Positions 52,460 to 60,916 of a DNA stretch of 64,000 nucleotides are shown here, piece by piece. The DNA comes from Demequina globuliformis. Lineage in GTDB: Bacteria; Actinomycetota; Actinomycetes; Actinomycetales; Demequinaceae. The notes under the pieces are model-generated. The model saw only the letters and a list, made by a program, of their open reading frames with translations. It made no database searches and was not told the DNA's origin. The stretch is taken from positions 124,001-188,000 of the forward strand of contig NZ_BBRG01000003.1 of NCBI RefSeq assembly GCF_000975155.1. Reading direction: 5' to 3'. Positions within the stretch are counted from its first letter, which is position 1; each line of letters starts with the position of its first letter. The position numbers and the translations under genes were made by a program.

Positions 52460-54109
52460 TCAACTACCTTTCAGTACGTTCCATACGATCACGCCGAGCA
52501 CGAATGCCACGGCGCCGATCACGGCCAGCTGTGCCCAACCAAAGTGGTGGGCGCCACCGGCGGGGTGAAGTTCGGGCTTTTCCCGCGGTTCCACGCTGAA
52601 GTTTCCCGTAGGTACGGGCTCAACGTCCGCAGGCGCCGGGTTGGTCGACGTGTGCACGCCGCTCAGGTCAGGACGCGGCAAGGGCTCGGCGTCCAGCGAG
52701 TCGTCGTCGAGGTCGAGGTGCAGTTCTCCCGTGACCTGCGGCACCTCGGCCGTCATCAACGGGTGGCTGTCCCACGGCGACGGTGCGCCACGATCGCCAT
52801 GCCCGGAACTCGCGTGCGCTGCGCCAGAGGAATCCACCGGATCGTGATCGGATGACGCGGCGGACACGGGCACAAACGCGGGTACGGCTCCCGTGCTGGG
52901 CGCATCCTCGAGGGCAGCGTCGTCCGCATTGAGGATCTGCTCAAAGGACGGCTCGCCCTGCTGCAACTCCGACATCGGTTCGGTCGCCGGCTGCTGGTGA
53001 GACTGGCTCGCGACCTGCGCCCACATGTCAACGGGGCGCTCGGGCTCGGCTGGCTCGTATCCCCAGGGCTCGGGGGCCTCAGGCGAGTGCGGTTCGACGT
53101 CCGCGGCGGCGTGCGCGGCGCCATCCGTGTGCGAGGGGTCATCCTGGGGCTCCTCGCCCACAGGGGCATCAACGTCTGTCACGCTCGCTGCGCTAACCGC
53201 GCTGGCCGCGCTGGCCATACTGACCGCGCTCGCGCTCTGGGGCTGTGGCGCCGAGTGCGCGCTCGGAGCAGATGCCGCCGTTGCGTGTTCCTCCATGAGC
53301 CGGCGCTGGGCGGACCCCGGCGGGAAGAGCATCGCAAACATCTCTGGCGACATCCCGGGGGGCATGCCGAGAGGAGTCTGCGGAGAGGGCGCTTGCTCGA
53401 GCGGCTCGGGCCGCGGGTCCTCAGGTGTGGCCTCGCCTGCGGCCTCCGCGGCGCCACCCTCTGCATCGTCGTCCGCGTCAGCTGGAACCTCGTCGGAAAC
53501 GGGCTCGTCAGTACCGTGCTCGGCGAGCGTGTCCTGCTCGGCGTGGGTGTCCTGCTCAGCGTGCGCGTCCTGCTCGGCCTGCGCGTCCTGTTCGGGCTCG
53601 ACGTCGTGCACGGCGTCCGGCTCCTCGGGCGCCGAGGACTCAGGAATCAGGGATTCGCGTCGCGGCGCTACAGGCTCGGCGGCGTGCTCCGGCGACTCGG
53701 CGTTGCCCTGGTCATCGTCATCGTCGTCGCCCTGGTTGTCTCCGGGGGCGATGTCCTGGTCGCTGACGCGAAGGATCTCCGCTGACGCGGTACGTGCCTC
53801 GCGCTGGGCGGCCTCTGCTTTCTCACGGGCAATGCGCTCCTGCTCCGCGATCCGTTCGGGAGTCATCGCGGGGATCTGACCCGTCGCGATCATTTCCTCT
53901 TCCGCGGTCCAGGTCTCCACCGGGTTGTTGAGGCGCTCCAAGCGGCGACGCTCACGGCGCGATAGCGCCCGCCCGTCGGGGCCAAACAGGGGCAGGCCCT
54001 CGGTATCCAGGCCAGGCTCGAGCGGCGCGGTGTCGTCGAGGCGCTGCGCCTCCCGCTGCTCCTGCGCACGTCGCTCACGTCGTGAGAGCGGGCGCTCCTG
54101 GTCACTCAT
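52460..54109 (-). CDS. Repeat-rich, C-terminally membrane-anchored protein of the nadD-rsfS operon
   Basis: A 549-aa protein. The N-terminus is basic (LSRRERRAQEQREAQR and again LSRRERRRLERLNN), the middle is acidic and low in complexity with four 6-residue repeats (AEQDTH-type, encoded by 18-bp DNA repeats at 53521-53592), and the C-terminus has one transmembrane helix (AQLAVIGAVAFVLGVIVWNV). No signal peptide. Probably a tail-anchored protein. Proteins at this place are found in related actinobacteria and are of unknown function. It overlaps nadD by 8 bp. Confidence 0.8.
   Translation of the reverse strand: MSDQERPLSRRERRAQEQREAQRLDDTAPLEPGLDTEGLPLFGPDGRALSRRERRRLERLNNPVETWTAEEEMIATGQIPAMTPERIAEQERIAREKAEAAQREARTASAEILRVSDQDIAPGDNQGDDDDDDQGNAESPEHAAEPVAPRRESLIPESSAPEEPDAVHDVEPEQDAQAEQDAHAEQDTHAEQDTLAEHGTDEPVSDEVPADADDDAEGGAAEAAGEATPEDPRPEPLEQAPSPQTPLGMPPGMSPEMFAMLFPPGSAQRRLMEEHATAASAPSAHSAPQPQSASAVSMASAASAVSAASVTDVDAPVGEEPQDDPSHTDGAAHAAADVEPHSPEAPEPWGYEPAEPERPVDMWAQVASQSHQQPATEPMSELQQGEPSFEQILNADDAALEDAPSTGAVPAFVPVSAASSDHDPVDSSGAAHASSGHGDRGAPSPWDSHPLMTAEVPQVTGELHLDLDDDSLDAEPLPRPDLSGVHTSTNPAPADVEPVPTGNFSVEPREKPELHPAGGAHHFGWAQLAVIGAVAFVLGVIVWNVLKGS
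53521..53592. repeat. Four 18-bp tandem repeats
   Basis: Four units of 18 bp, each resembling CGGCGTGGGTGTCCTGCT, follow each other in frame. They encode the AEQDxH six-residue repeat in the acidic region of the membrane protein, and may vary in number between strains. Confidence 0.8.
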
Positions 54110-54698
54110 CCGATCCTCCTGAATACAGGTCGTGCTGTGCGATGTAATCTGCCACCGCTCGCGGCACCAGATATCGAATCGGCGCCCCGGCCCCTACGCG
54201 CCGACGAACATCAGTCGAGGATACCGCCAGGGCGGGAACCTCGACCAGGGAGTGTGGGGTATCCGACTGTCCTAACGAATGACCGGGCCGAGTCACTCCC
54301 ACGAATGTCGCCAATGTGCTCAACACGTGGGCATCTCGCCACTGCGAGAACCTCTCGAGGGCATCGGCTCCCGTGACGAAGTACAACTGTGCGTCCGGGT
54401 ACTCCCGGCCCAGATCGCGCAACGTATCGACCGTATAGGTCACACCGCCGCGGTCAACGTCGACTGCGGAGACGCCAAAGCGTTCGTCGCCCTTGACCGC
54501 CAGTCGGCACATCTCGAGCCTGTGGTGCGCTGGAGCGGAGGTCACGTCCGTCTTGAATGGCTGGACGTTGGTAGGCACGAGCAGCATCCGGTCCAAGTCA
54601 AGGGCGGCACAGACCTCAGACGCCGCGGCCAAGTGACCGTGGTGAATGGGATCAAACGTGCCGCCCAGGACACCGATCCGCTCGAGCGGGGCGCTCAC
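54102..54698 (-). CDS. nadD: Nicotinate-nucleotide adenylyltransferase
   Basis: A 198-aa enzyme that makes nicotinate adenine dinucleotide. The nucleotidyltransferase motif is LGGTFDPIHHGHLAAA, and the C-terminal SSTDVRRRVGAGAPIRYLVP is the ISST-like motif. It starts GTG 54698, 1 nt after the stop of a 48-aa membrane protein. Normal length. Confidence 0.96.
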   Translation of the reverse strand: MSAPLERIGVLGGTFDPIHHGHLAAASEVCAALDLDRMLLVPTNVQPFKTDVTSAPAHHRLEMCRLAVKGDERFGVSAVDVDRGGVTYTVDTLRDLGREYPDAQLYFVTGADALERFSQWRDAHVLSTLATFVGVTRPGHSLGQSDTPHSLVEVPALAVSSTDVRRRVGAGAPIRYLVPRAVADYIAQHDLYSGGSDE

Positions 54699-54699
54699 G

Positions 54700-54846
54700 T
54701 CAGTGGCGCGTGCCGATGCTCCGGAAGGCGAAGGTCACGAACAACAGGCTCATGAGTCCGGTGAAGGTGAGCAGGCCAAAAGCGATGGGCTCCATGGGCA
54801 ATTCGTTGACCACGTGGGTGGCCTCGGCAGCCGCTTCGGTAAACAC
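54700..54846 (-). CDS. Conserved 48-aa single-pass membrane protein between proA and nadD
   Basis: A short frame: GTG 54846 to TGA 54700, with GGAAG 8 nt upstream. The product starts MFTEAAAEATHVVNELPMEP, then has one hydrophobic helix (IAFGLLTFTGLMSLLFVTFAF), and ends RSIGTRH. Small proteins with HVVNELPM and a single helix at this location are familiar from other Micrococcales. Function unknown. It ends 1 nt before nadD, so is translated with it. Confidence 0.8.
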   Translation of the reverse strand: MFTEAAAEATHVVNELPMEPIAFGLLTFTGLMSLLFVTFAFRSIGTRH

Positions 54847-54900
54847 AGGGGGGACTTCCTTCCTCAGAGGTGATGGCCATTATTCCACGCGTGCGCGCGG

Positions 54901-56187
54901 TCAGGGGCGAACGTGACCGTCGCCGTAGGCTATCCAGGTCGTTGTCGTGAGCTCACCCAGTCCCATGGGCCCGCGCGCGTGCAATTTCTGCGTGGAAATG
55001 CCAATCTCCGCACCGAGCCCAAATTCTGCACCGTCGGTGAATCGCGTCGAGGCGTTGACCATGACCGCTGCGGTGTCGAGCCGGCTCACGAACCTGTCCG
55101 CCGCGCCAATGTCGTCGGTCACGATAGCCTCGGTGTGTCCTGTCGAGTAGCGCGAGATGTGCTCGATAGCTGCCTCGATGTCGTCGACGACCTTCACCGC
55201 AATGTCGAGGCTCAGGTATTCGGTCGCCCAGTCCTCTTCCGTCGCGGCCACCACCGTCGCTCCTTCTGGCGCCCAGGCAGCGCTGGCGGGGTCCGCGTGA
55301 AGCGTGACACCCTCAGCGGCAAGCGCCGCGAGGACGGCGGGGAGCACTTCCTGCGCCGCGTCCTTGTGTACCAGCAGCGTCTCCGCAGCATTGCACACGC
55401 CCACCCGATGGGTCTTTGAGTTGACGACAATAGAGACCGCGCGCTCCACGGGGGCCGAGGCGTCGAGGTACACGTGGCAGTTGCCCTCGCCGGTCTCGAT
55501 AGCGGGCACCGTCGAATCTCGCACTACCGCCTGAATCAGGTCGCGCCCGCCGCGAGGCACGAGCACGTCCACGAGGCCGCGCGCGTTCATCAGCACGCGC
55601 GCGCCTTCTCGCCCATAGGCGTCGATGGACTGCACCGCGTCACGCGGCAGGCCCACGCTATCGAGGGCGTCCTGCACCACGGCGACGATGACCTCGTTCG
55701 AGTTCGCGGCCGCCGATCCCCCACGCAATACCGCAGCATTCCCCGACTTCAGGGCCAGTCCAGCAGCATCCACTGTCACGTTGGGGCGCGCCTCGTAGAT
55801 CATCCCGACCACGCCCATGGGCACGGCCTTTTGAACCAAGCGGATTCCGTTGGCGAGCGTGGACCCACGCTTGATTTCGCCGACCGGATCGGGAAGCCCG
55901 GCGAGGTAGCGCAAGGCCTCGGCGATGGTCCCGATCCGCTCGTTCGTGAGCGCGAGACGGTCCAGCAGCCCCGGCGTCATGTCGTTGGCGCGACCGCGCT
56001 CGAGGTCCTTAGCGTTCGCCTCGACAATGCGCGGCGCCTGCTCCACGAGAGCGTCAGCCATCGCGTGCAGCGCCTGGTCCTTCGCGGTCCGCGTGGCGGT
56101 CGCGAGCGCGCGGGACGCGAGCTTGGCGCGCTGGCAGGCCTCGAGAACGGCAGCCTCGATGTCAGGAGTCACGGCGGTGTCGGTCAT
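54901..56187 (-). CDS. proA: Glutamate-5-semialdehyde dehydrogenase (gamma-glutamyl phosphate reductase)
   Basis: A 428-aa enzyme of proline synthesis that reduces gamma-glutamyl phosphate. It has PMGVVGMIYEARPNVTVD, RGGSAAANSNEVI, and the catalytic Cys in RVGVCNAAETLLVH. ATG 56187 stands 7 nt after a TAGACT box (56195-56200), with no Shine-Dalgarno, so leaderless. It is separated from proB by an inserted sugar ABC operon; in relatives proB and proA are adjacent or close. Confidence 0.96.
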   Translation of the reverse strand: MTDTAVTPDIEAAVLEACQRAKLASRALATATRTAKDQALHAMADALVEQAPRIVEANAKDLERGRANDMTPGLLDRLALTNERIGTIAEALRYLAGLPDPVGEIKRGSTLANGIRLVQKAVPMGVVGMIYEARPNVTVDAAGLALKSGNAAVLRGGSAAANSNEVIVAVVQDALDSVGLPRDAVQSIDAYGREGARVLMNARGLVDVLVPRGGRDLIQAVVRDSTVPAIETGEGNCHVYLDASAPVERAVSIVVNSKTHRVGVCNAAETLLVHKDAAQEVLPAVLAALAAEGVTLHADPASAAWAPEGATVVAATEEDWATEYLSLDIAVKVVDDIEAAIEHISRYSTGHTEAIVTDDIGAADRFVSRLDTAAVMVNASTRFTDGAEFGLGAEIGISTQKLHARGPMGLGELTTTTWIAYGDGHVRP

Positions 56188-56194
56188 ACGTGCC

Positions 56195-56200
56195 AGTCTA
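56195..56200 (-). promoter_or_regulatory. Leaderless -10 box of proA
   Basis: TAGACT on the - strand, followed by 7 nt and ATG 56187. No -35 consensus is visible. The upstream stretch also holds one intergenic copy of the GGCCGATGC word (56218-56226). Confidence 0.6.
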
Positions 56201-56272
56201 GCGAGGCGCTCCCTGCGGGCCGATGCCTCGGCCACCACCCGCAGTGGGTGCTGCTGCGCTCACGGCACAGCA

Positions 56273-56309
56273 CTGCGCCTCCTCCGCGACGAGCGCGGAG
56301 GAGGCGCAG
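56273..56309 (-). terminator. Hairpin terminator after the sugar permease
   Basis: A perfect 15-bp stem (56273-56287 with 56295-56309) and a 7-nt loop lie 17 bp past the permease stop. It ends the ABC operon before proA. Confidence 0.8.
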
Positions 56310-56326
56310 GTGAAATCCCTCGCAGG

Positions 56327-57604
56327 CTAGGACCCCCCTGCTGACCGGCGCCTCGCGAGGGCATCTACCGTCGCCGCGAGGATGAGCACTCCGCCGGACA
56401 CCGCCAATGTTGCGCCGGCGGGCAGCCCCAGAAGGCCAAGCCCATTCTCAATGGTCGCGATCACGAGCGCTCCGATCACCGCGTGCACCAAACGCCCACG
56501 GCCACCAAAGAGGCTGACGCCACCCACCACGGCAGCCGCCACACCTGAGAGCACAATCTCGCGACCCATGCCGGCATCGGCCGAGCCCACGCGGGACACG
56601 TAAAACACGCCGGCGAGCACGGCCGTGGACGAGCAGATGACGAACGCGGTCCACTTGACCATCGTCACGTTGATACCTGCGCGCCGCGCCGCCTCTTTGT
56701 TCGCACCGATCGCGTACAGGTAGCGGCCGTAGCGAGTGCGGTCGAGCAGGAACGTACCGACCATCGCGAGGCCGAGCACCATCGGCACCACGATCGGCAC
56801 ACCCGCGATCGCGAGCGTCGCCGTCCCGCGGTCCTGGCTCAGGAAGTACACCCCCGCGCATCCCACAATCGCGATGCCGGCGAGCTTGGCGATCATGATG
56901 GACACGGGCGGGTTGGGCGCACCGGCGGCAGCGCGACGTCGCCGGTCCCACAGCGCGACTGCGACCAGCAAGGCCAGCACCACGACGAGCATGATCCACC
57001 CACCCACGACGGGCAGGTTCGCGTTCTGCAGTGCCTTGACGGGCTCTGGGATCAGGCGGTAGGCACCGGCGTCTCCGATGATGATGAGCAGAACGCCCTG
57101 GAGTCCCAGGAACATACCGAGCGTCACCACAAAGGAGGGAATACCGACCCTCGCGACAAAGAAGCCAATGAACGCGCCAATGAACGCTCCGAGCCCCAGC
57201 GCGATCAGCATCGCGACGGGCCACGACAAGCCATCGGGTTGGGTGAGCCTGACAAACACCGCCATCGTGACGCCAAAGGTGACACCTGCCGACAAGTCGA
57301 TCTCGCCCAGCAGCAGCACGAACACGAGCGCCATACCGAGCATCACGAGCGGCGCCGCCTGGGTCAGCAGGTTGGCCATGTTGCGCTCGGACAAGAAGGC
57401 ATCGTGGGCGACGGCGAAGATGATGAACAGGACGATGAGGCCGCCGATGGCCGGCAACGCTCCCATCTCGCCGCCCTTGACGCGGCTCACATAGGCGCGG
57501 AAGTGATCGCCGACGCCTCCCTCCATGCCCTTGCCCAGCAGGCTTTCGGCGTTGGAGTGACGGGCCGCCTCTGCGGCCACGGGGTTGTCGATGTCCGCGC
57601 TCAC
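56327..57604 (-). CDS. Sugar ABC transporter permease (XylH/RbsC family)
   Basis: A 425-aa integral membrane permease with about ten helices. The coupling-loop region is GANKEAARRAGINVTMVKW, and other family segments are LLLGEIDLSAGV and GRGRLVHAVIGALV. Similar to the xylose and ribose transport permeases. GTG 57604 overlaps the ATPase stop. A hydrophilic N-terminal extension of about 45 residues is present. Confidence 0.91.
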   Translation of the reverse strand: MSADIDNPVAAEAARHSNAESLLGKGMEGGVGDHFRAYVSRVKGGEMGALPAIGGLIVLFIIFAVAHDAFLSERNMANLLTQAAPLVMLGMALVFVLLLGEIDLSAGVTFGVTMAVFVRLTQPDGLSWPVAMLIALGLGAFIGAFIGFFVARVGIPSFVVTLGMFLGLQGVLLIIIGDAGAYRLIPEPVKALQNANLPVVGGWIMLVVVLALLVAVALWDRRRRAAAGAPNPPVSIMIAKLAGIAIVGCAGVYFLSQDRGTATLAIAGVPIVVPMVLGLAMVGTFLLDRTRYGRYLYAIGANKEAARRAGINVTMVKWTAFVICSSTAVLAGVFYVSRVGSADAGMGREIVLSGVAAAVVGGVSLFGGRGRLVHAVIGALVIATIENGLGLLGLPAGATLAVSGGVLILAATVDALARRRSAGGS

Positions 57605-58350
57605 GACGCCACCTCCATGGTCTTGGTGCCAGTGATGTAGCCCACCACGTCGTTGGGGTTGGTGTCCGCGGTCGCGATGCGCGCCGTCATGCTTCCCAGG
57701 TACAGCACGGAGATATCGTCGGCGACCTTGAACACGTCTTGGAGGTTGTGAGAAATGATGATGACGGCAACGCCGTGGTCGGCCAACCGGCGCACCAGAC
57801 TCAACACCTGCGCGGTTTGAGCAACGCCGAGTGCCGCGGTGGGCTCGTCGAGAATGACCACTTTCGCTTGCTTCACGACGGCGCGGGCGATGGCAACTGT
57901 CTGTCGCTGGCCGCCTGACAGGGATGCGACCTTCTGACGCAGCGACTTCACGGTCTTCACCGAGAGGGTCTGCAACGCAGCGGCCGCTTCGACCTCCATC
58001 CGGCCTTCTTCAAAAGTCCCCACGCGAGTTTCCTCGCGCCCGAGGAACATGTTCTGAACGATGTCGAGGTTGTCGCACAGGGCCAGGTCCTGGTACACGA
58101 CTTCGATGCCGTGCTTGGCCGCGTCTTTGGGGTGGTGCAGGTGAACGGGTTCGCCGCCGAACAACACCTGGCCGCCGTCGTAGGGCTGGACTCCGGCCAA
58201 GCCCTTGATCAACGTTGATTTACCCGCTCCGTTGTCACCGACCAACGCGGTGACCTTTCCCTCGTATGCCTTAAAGTCGACGCCTTTGAGCACGTTGACG
58301 GGACCGAACGACTTGGTCACGCCCTTGAGCTCGATGATCGGTTGGTTCAC
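57601..58350 (-). CDS. Sugar ABC transporter ATP-binding protein (single-domain)
   Basis: A 249-aa ATPase: Walker A VGDNGAGKSTLI, signature ASLSGGQRQTVA, Walker B KVVILDEPTAALGV. Members of the xylose/ribose type often have two fused ABC domains (about 500 aa), but this one has one and so must work as a homodimer, as in FrcA-type importers. GTG 58350 has GGAGA upstream. Confidence 0.92.
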   Translation of the reverse strand: MNQPIIELKGVTKSFGPVNVLKGVDFKAYEGKVTALVGDNGAGKSTLIKGLAGVQPYDGGQVLFGGEPVHLHHPKDAAKHGIEVVYQDLALCDNLDIVQNMFLGREETRVGTFEEGRMEVEAAAALQTLSVKTVKSLRQKVASLSGGQRQTVAIARAVVKQAKVVILDEPTAALGVAQTAQVLSLVRRLADHGVAVIIISHNLQDVFKVADDISVLYLGSMTARIATADTNPNDVVGYITGTKTMEVAS

Positions 58351-58405
58351 CGCTTGAATCTCCGTTCGAGTGAGGCAGGTCCGCGACGCTGCGTCCCCGC
58401 TGGGC

Positions 58406-58445
58406 GGAGGGCTCCACGTCGCCGTGTGGTGACGTGGAGCCCTCC
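58406..58445 (-). terminator. Intercistronic hairpin between binding protein and ATPase genes
   Basis: A perfect 15-bp stem (58406-58420 with 58431-58445), 10-nt loop, lies 24 bp past the binding-protein stop. Such hairpins protect or partly terminate the transcript so that the binding protein is made in excess over the membrane components. Confidence 0.75.
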
Positions 58446-58469
58446 TTCAGTGCATCAGTGCTGTCGTGA

Positions 58470-59597
58470 TCAGGAACCGGCAGTCAGGCCAGCCTCGTCA
58501 CACGCCGCGGCAACATCGCCGGCGCAGATCTCGTCGTACGACGCGTTGCCGTCGTCGATGACCTGCTGGACGTCGCTCGCACCCACGGAGATGGGCTCGA
58601 CTGCGATGAAGGGGGTGCCATCCTCGAGCGTCATATCGACCGCAGGAGTCTCGCCGTTCAGCAGTTGAATCGCCAGCTCAGCGCCCGCGGTTGCCTCCAC
58701 CTGATAGGGCTTGTACACCGTGCCGTACTGCTTACCCAGCAGCACGTTCTGCAGGCCAGCGACGGAGGCGTCCTGTCCGGAGACCGGAACGGTGAGACCG
58801 TTCTTGTCCAAGATGGTGATGACGCCAGCGGCATTGGTGTCGTTGGCAGCCCACACCGCGTCGACCTCGCCACCGAGGTCGGTCAGCGCCTGCTCGAAGG
58901 CGGTCGCGGAGTACTCGCCGTCCCACTTGCCCGGCGGCTCAGCAGCCGGAGTGATGCCGGCCTCCGTCATGACGTTGTTGGCGCCCTCGTAGAACATCGC
59001 AGCGTTGCCATCGGCGGGGTCACCGCCGATGTACACCACGGTGGCCTCCGCAGGATCCACCCCATTGTCGTTCAGGCCGTCCACGATCATCTGACCCTCG
59101 AGCTCGCCCACCTTCACGTTGTCGAAGGACACGTAATAGTCGGCGCCCTCGATCGGTCGGTCGTACGCGATGACAGGGATGCCCTGGCTCTGGGCGTTCT
59201 CGGTCACCGACACGGCCGCACCCTGGTGGTCCACGAGCATCATCACGCCGCAACCCTGCGTGAGCATCTGGTCGGCGATGGTCGCGTACTTGGCGGTGTC
59301 TCCCTGTGCGTTCTGAATGTCTGCCTCAAAGCCGGCCGCGGTGATGGCCTCCTCGAGCGCAGGACGGTCGCCGTTCTCCCAGCGGGGCGACGAGACTGCG
59401 TCGGGAAGGATCACGCATGCGCGCGAGCCGTCACCTCCAGCGGCCGCCGCGGTTTCGCTGGACTCTGTCTGAGTGTCCGACGTTGCTCCGGCCGTGGACT
59501 CCGCGTCCGCATCGCCGTCGTCGGAGCTACAGCCAGCCAGCACAAGCGCCGTCGCTCCTGCTGCAGCCGCCAGTGTCAGCCATGAGTTCTTCTTCAC
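58470..59597 (-). CDS. Sugar ABC transporter substrate-binding lipoprotein
   Basis: A 375-aa exported binding protein of the periplasmic-binding-protein class I group (xylose/ribose type). The N-terminus is KKNSWLTLAAAAGATALVLA with lipobox LAGC, then an acidic linker. Family segments include VDHQGAAVSVTENAQSQGIP and AVWAANDTNAAGVITIL. GTG 59597 was chosen: GAGG lies 6 nt upstream, and this gives the usual lipoprotein signal; ATG 59609 would add four residues. The substrate is probably a pentose. Confidence 0.92.
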   Translation of the reverse strand: MKKNSWLTLAAAAGATALVLAGCSSDDGDADAESTAGATSDTQTESSETAAAAGGDGSRACVILPDAVSSPRWENGDRPALEEAITAAGFEADIQNAQGDTAKYATIADQMLTQGCGVMMLVDHQGAAVSVTENAQSQGIPVIAYDRPIEGADYYVSFDNVKVGELEGQMIVDGLNDNGVDPAEATVVYIGGDPADGNAAMFYEGANNVMTEAGITPAAEPPGKWDGEYSATAFEQALTDLGGEVDAVWAANDTNAAGVITILDKNGLTVPVSGQDASVAGLQNVLLGKQYGTVYKPYQVEATAGAELAIQLLNGETPAVDMTLEDGTPFIAVEPISVGASDVQQVIDDGNASYDEICAGDVAAACDEAGLTAGS

Positions 59598-59798
59598 ATC
59601 ACACCTCATTCTGTGTCATGGAGAGTGAATCCCCTGGTCGCTCCACGTTGAGCAACCTTTCGAAACGTTACGCCGTCATTCGTTCCCGGCATAGACAAAT
59701 AAGGTTGCGATGTGGCTTCGGTCACATCACGAAACGGTAACGGCGCGCCCTCCCCCGGTTGCGGGCGGCGCCACCGTGGAGCGGCGAATGAGCGAGCG
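59598..59798 (-). promoter_or_regulatory. Sugar importer promoter with two LacI-like boxes
   Basis: Two similar motifs lie 69 bp apart: CGAAACGTTACG (59661-59672) and CGAAACGGTAACG (59730-59742). They resemble half-palindromic LacI-family operators (AACGTT core) and could loop. No regulator gene lies next to the operon. TTGTCT (59695-59700 on the - strand) is a weak -35 candidate. Confidence 0.5.
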
Positions 59799-60914
59799 CT
59801 AGGGCGTCACGATCAAATCGTCGATGTGCACCAGCGGGCGCGCGTAGTTTTCACCCAGTTCGGCCCGCAACTGATCCGTGGTGAGGCCGAGCATCTGAGG
59901 AATCTCATGCGAGGCAAAGGCGCTCAGGCCACGCGCGACCACCACGCCTCCAGGGCCCACCAGTTCCACCGGGTCGCCAGCGTCGAACTCCCCACGCACG
60001 GCGTGGACGCCGGCAGCGAGCAACGAGGCGCGCCGGCCGTCGACGGCCGCTGCAGCACCTGCATCCAAGACCAACTGGCCCTGCATGCGGGCTGCGTGAG
60101 CGAGCCACGTCAGTCGGGTGCCGTTGCGCTTTCCCGTGACGGCAAACAGCGTGCCGACCTGGTCACCCGCCACCGCGGCGGCGACCGTCGGCGCGGACGT
60201 CAGTACCGTGGAGATCCCGGAAGACGTCGCGATGAGAGCGGCCTCGAGCTTGGTCACCATGCCGCCCGTGCCCAGCGCAGAGCCACGCTTGGTGATGTCG
60301 ATGCCCTCGAGGTCGTCGGGGCCGGTCACGACGTCGAGCCGCCGCGCGCCCGGCGTGCCAGGGGCAGCGGTATACAGGCCGTCGACGTCGGTGAGGAGCA
60401 CCAGAGCGTCGGCCTTGGTCACCGTCGCCACCAGTGCCGCAAGCCGGTCGTTGTCGCCGAAGCGAATCTCGTCCGTGGCAACCGTGTCATTCTCGTTGAC
60501 GATCGGAATCACGCCGAGGTCGAGCAGCCGTTCAAGGGCGCGTTGCGCGTTGCCGTAGTGGGTCCTGCGCACCATGTCCTCGGCGGTCAGCAAGACCTGG
60601 CCTACATGGAGAGCGTGCGCGGCGAAGGCGCGCGAGTACGCGGCGATCAGCATTCCCTGGCCAACGGACGCCGTCGCCTGAGCAGTCGATAAATCGCGTG
60701 GTCGGGAGGGCAAGCCCAGCGGGCCGATGCCGGCGGCGATCGAGCCCGAGGTCACCAAGATGACCTCGCGTCCCGCGTGGCGCTGCGCAGCGAGCACATC
60801 GACCAACGCGGTCAGCGCACCCTCATCGAGCTGACCACTGTCCCCCGTGAGGGACGACGAGCCAATCTTGACGACGATGCGGTGCGCGGCGGCGATCCCC
60901 TCCCGTGCGGCCAT
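59799..60914 (-). CDS. proB: Glutamate 5-kinase
   Basis: A 371-aa enzyme that phosphorylates glutamate for proline synthesis. It has VVKIGSSSLT at the start, VTSGSIAAGIGPLGL, NENDTVATDEIRFGDND and DVDGLYTAAPG in the kinase domain, and a C-terminal PUA domain after about residue 280. It begins 2 nt after the obg stop, with GGAGG 10 nt upstream. In the same operon as obg. Confidence 0.96.
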   Translation of the reverse strand: MAAREGIAAAHRIVVKIGSSSLTGDSGQLDEGALTALVDVLAAQRHAGREVILVTSGSIAAGIGPLGLPSRPRDLSTAQATASVGQGMLIAAYSRAFAAHALHVGQVLLTAEDMVRRTHYGNAQRALERLLDLGVIPIVNENDTVATDEIRFGDNDRLAALVATVTKADALVLLTDVDGLYTAAPGTPGARRLDVVTGPDDLEGIDITKRGSALGTGGMVTKLEAALIATSSGISTVLTSAPTVAAAVAGDQVGTLFAVTGKRNGTRLTWLAHAARMQGQLVLDAGAAAAVDGRRASLLAAGVHAVRGEFDAGDPVELVGPGGVVVARGLSAFASHEIPQMLGLTTDQLRAELGENYARPLVHIDDLIVTP

Positions 60915-60916
60915 GG

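Noticed and set aside
54695-54880. 61-codon frame starting ATG 54880 before nadD
   Set aside because: It has no domain features; the overlapping 48-aa frame with a membrane helix and ribosome-binding site is the convincing gene.
58406-58445. CRISPR-like repeat or attachment site
   Set aside because: It is a single inverted repeat forming a hairpin between two operon genes; no spaced direct copies exist. No CRISPR array, insertion sequence or integrase was seen in the window.
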